64,000 bases of DNA from an uncultured Oscillospiraceae bacterium (GTDB lineage: Bacteria > Bacillota > Clostridia > Oscillospirales > Oscillospiraceae), in assembly GCA_947581795.1 (NCBI GenBank), contig CANPVS010000008.1:1-64000 (forward strand). The letters run 5' to 3'. The number at the start of each line of letters is the position of its first letter. The first letter of the stretch is position 1. The notes beneath the pieces are model-generated. The model was not told the origin of the DNA. It searched no databases and saw nothing but the letters and a program-made list of their open reading frames with translations. Positions 63,418 to 64,000 of this stretch are shown here, one piece after another. The position numbers and the translations under genes were made by a program.

Positions 63418-63522
63418 CCCCATGAAAGCCCAGCGAAGCGGGTTTCATGGGGAAAAGGAAGAACGGCTTTGGCCGATGAATGGGTCTGGCTTGCCAGGGC
63501 CATGAATCTCCAAAGCCGTTCT
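63418..63522. repeat. two large adjacent inverted repeats
   Basis: The first is CCCCATGAAA / TTTCATGGGG (63418-63452). The second has perfect 13-base arms, AGAACGGCTTTGG (63460-63472) and CCAAAGCCGTTCT (63510-63522), enclosing CTGGC-tt-GCCAG. It ends four bases before the direct-repeat promoter at 63527. Confidence 0.8.
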
Positions 63523-63526
63523 GACG

Positions 63527-63596
63527 TGCATTTCAGGTCGTGTTTTCTGCAATTCGGGACAAAGTTATTGACAATGGCCCAAGTTAGGCTGATACT
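63527..63596 (+). promoter_or_regulatory. promoter with LytTR/ComE-like direct repeats
   Basis: The direct repeats GCATTTCAG (63528-63536) and GCAATTCGG (63549-63557) are separated by 12 bases and end 10 bases before TTGACA (63568-63573). A 17-base spacer leads to GATACT (63591-63596), with TATAA just beside it. The layout and 40 of 47 bases match 5319-5365. Confidence 0.7.
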
Positions 63597-63628
63597 ATAA
63601 ACATAACGCTGAAGGAGGAACAACAGCG

Positions 63629-63812
63629 ATGACTGACGAGAAGAAAACCTTGCGGGGGGGGGTTAACCCCGGAACAAAAGAACACCGCCCTGGATGAGGA
63701 CACCCTGGAGGCCGTCTCCGGCGGGATGACGTCGCGCGACTGGGCGGAAAGTTCCTGGGACTGGTTAGAGGAGATGCTCGGCGCGAATTATGATAAGGAG
63801 CAGCAGCCATGA
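63629..63812 (+). pseudogene. Gly-Gly-leader peptide, out of frame at a G9 run
   Basis: Small secreted-peptide gene interrupted by a run of nine G (63654-63662). Read as written from ATG 63629 it stops after 22 codons. With eight G it encodes 60 residues: a leader of 32 residues ending LDEDTLEAVSGG, then a 28-residue acidic, tryptophan-rich core (starting MTSRDWAESSWDW) ending at the TGA that overlaps the next start. AAGGAGG precedes the ATG. The run could be a phase-variation switch, a decayed gene or a sequencing error. Codon pattern and leader on both sides show that the gene is otherwise intact. Confidence 0.72.
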
Positions 63813-64000
63813 GCGAGGAGAAAAAGGCTGCTGCCCTGGACGAGAGCGCCCTGGACGCCGTGACCGGCGGCACCAATGGGTTTGGCCCGCTCAATAGGTT
63901 TTCCGGGAAAAGCCAAGACGAAATAATGCGGCAGCTCGGGGACCAGGCCAATCAGCAGCTGAGGGATATTCTCCAGCGTCAGGGCGAAGAGAACGAGCCA
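63809..64000 (+). CDS. Gly-Gly-leader peptide, runs off the window
   Basis: The first 64 codons of a small peptide gene whose end lies beyond the window. The leader (residues 1-21) ends LDESALDAVTGG, like its neighbour's LDEDTLEAVSGG. The mature part starts TNGFGPLNRFSGK and continues as a polar, Gln-rich helix (QLGDQANQQLRDILQRQG). AAGGAG precedes ATG 63809, which overlaps the previous stop as ATGA. The pair may be a two-peptide bacteriocin or a peptide-signal pair; the precursor type is clear, the function is not. Confidence 0.7.
   Translation, partial: MSEEKKAAALDESALDAVTGGTNGFGPLNRFSGKSQDEIMRQLGDQANQQLRDILQRQGEENEP

Overview
The window is GC-rich, densely packed Firmicute DNA. Strong AGGAGG-type ribosome binding sites, sigma-A promoters of the form TTGACA-N17-TATAAT, many perfect-stem terminators and the overall gene content suggest a gut-type Clostridia, probably Oscillospiraceae-like. 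That placement is inference from gene families and style; no 16S gene is present. I saw no rRNA, tRNA, CRISPR array, transposase or integrase.

Layout. 1-5.3 kb: rpsU, an MBL-fold hydrolase, a DUF362 protein, an AI-2E-type permease, and a LexA-like repressor divergent from a Y-family DNA polymerase. 5.3-6.4 kb: a small Cys-containing Gly-Gly-leader peptide followed by a secreted VanX-like dipeptidase. 6.5-27 kb: a carbohydrate locus with GH43, GH95, a LacI regulator, an oligosaccharide ABC importer without its ATPase, YesL, GH31, GH42 and a serine hydrolase. It continues into a deoxysugar pathway (rhamnulokinase with a frameshift, a fucose/arabinose-type isomerase, RhaD, FucO). The set of alpha-fucosidase, beta-galactosidase and alpha-xylosidase matches the side chains of fucosylated xyloglucan, and the second half would catabolise the released deoxysugar to 1,2-propanediol. 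27-31.6 kb: a BMP-type nucleoside ABC importer. 31.8-37.1 kb: a flavodoxin-fold reductase, a DUF4838 protein and an SsuABC/TauABC-like importer. 37.4-39.3 kb: a NagB-like protein and NagA. 39.4-42.3 kb: a 5'-nucleotidase and an RluA-type pseudouridine synthase. 42.3-48.3 kb: housekeeping genes (YceD, rpmF, der, PlsY-like, rpmH, rnpA, yidD, yidC, jag). 48.4-53.3 kb: MBOAT acyltransferase, DHHW protein, M32 carboxypeptidase and HAD phosphatase. 53.5-61.8 kb: pyridoxamine kinase, phosphoesterase, an unusual BMP-domain protein, a membrane protein with its winged-helix regulator, and glgA-glgB. 61.9-64 kb: an SSB-like protein, deoC, and two more Gly-Gly-leader peptides running off the edge.

The most interesting signal is a small peptide regulon. 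The promoters at 5319-5388 and 63527-63596, 58 kb apart, share about 40 of 47 bases. Each carries two 9-bp direct repeats separated by exactly 12 bp, placed 10 bp upstream of TTGACA. This is the geometry of ComE/BlpR (LytTR) binding sites. Both promoters drive Gly-Gly-leader peptides, and the first gene of the second locus carries a run of nine G that puts it exactly one base out of frame, which suggests phase variation, decay or a homopolymer error.

The window also holds several families of structured intergenic DNA: a 116-128 bp multi-hairpin repeat whose stems vary in sequence but keep pairing, four adjacent hairpins at 11.5 kb, a nested multi-hairpin element at 34.3 kb, a long double inverted repeat at 63.4 kb, and a pair of similar hairpin elements at 22.2 and 57.0 kb.
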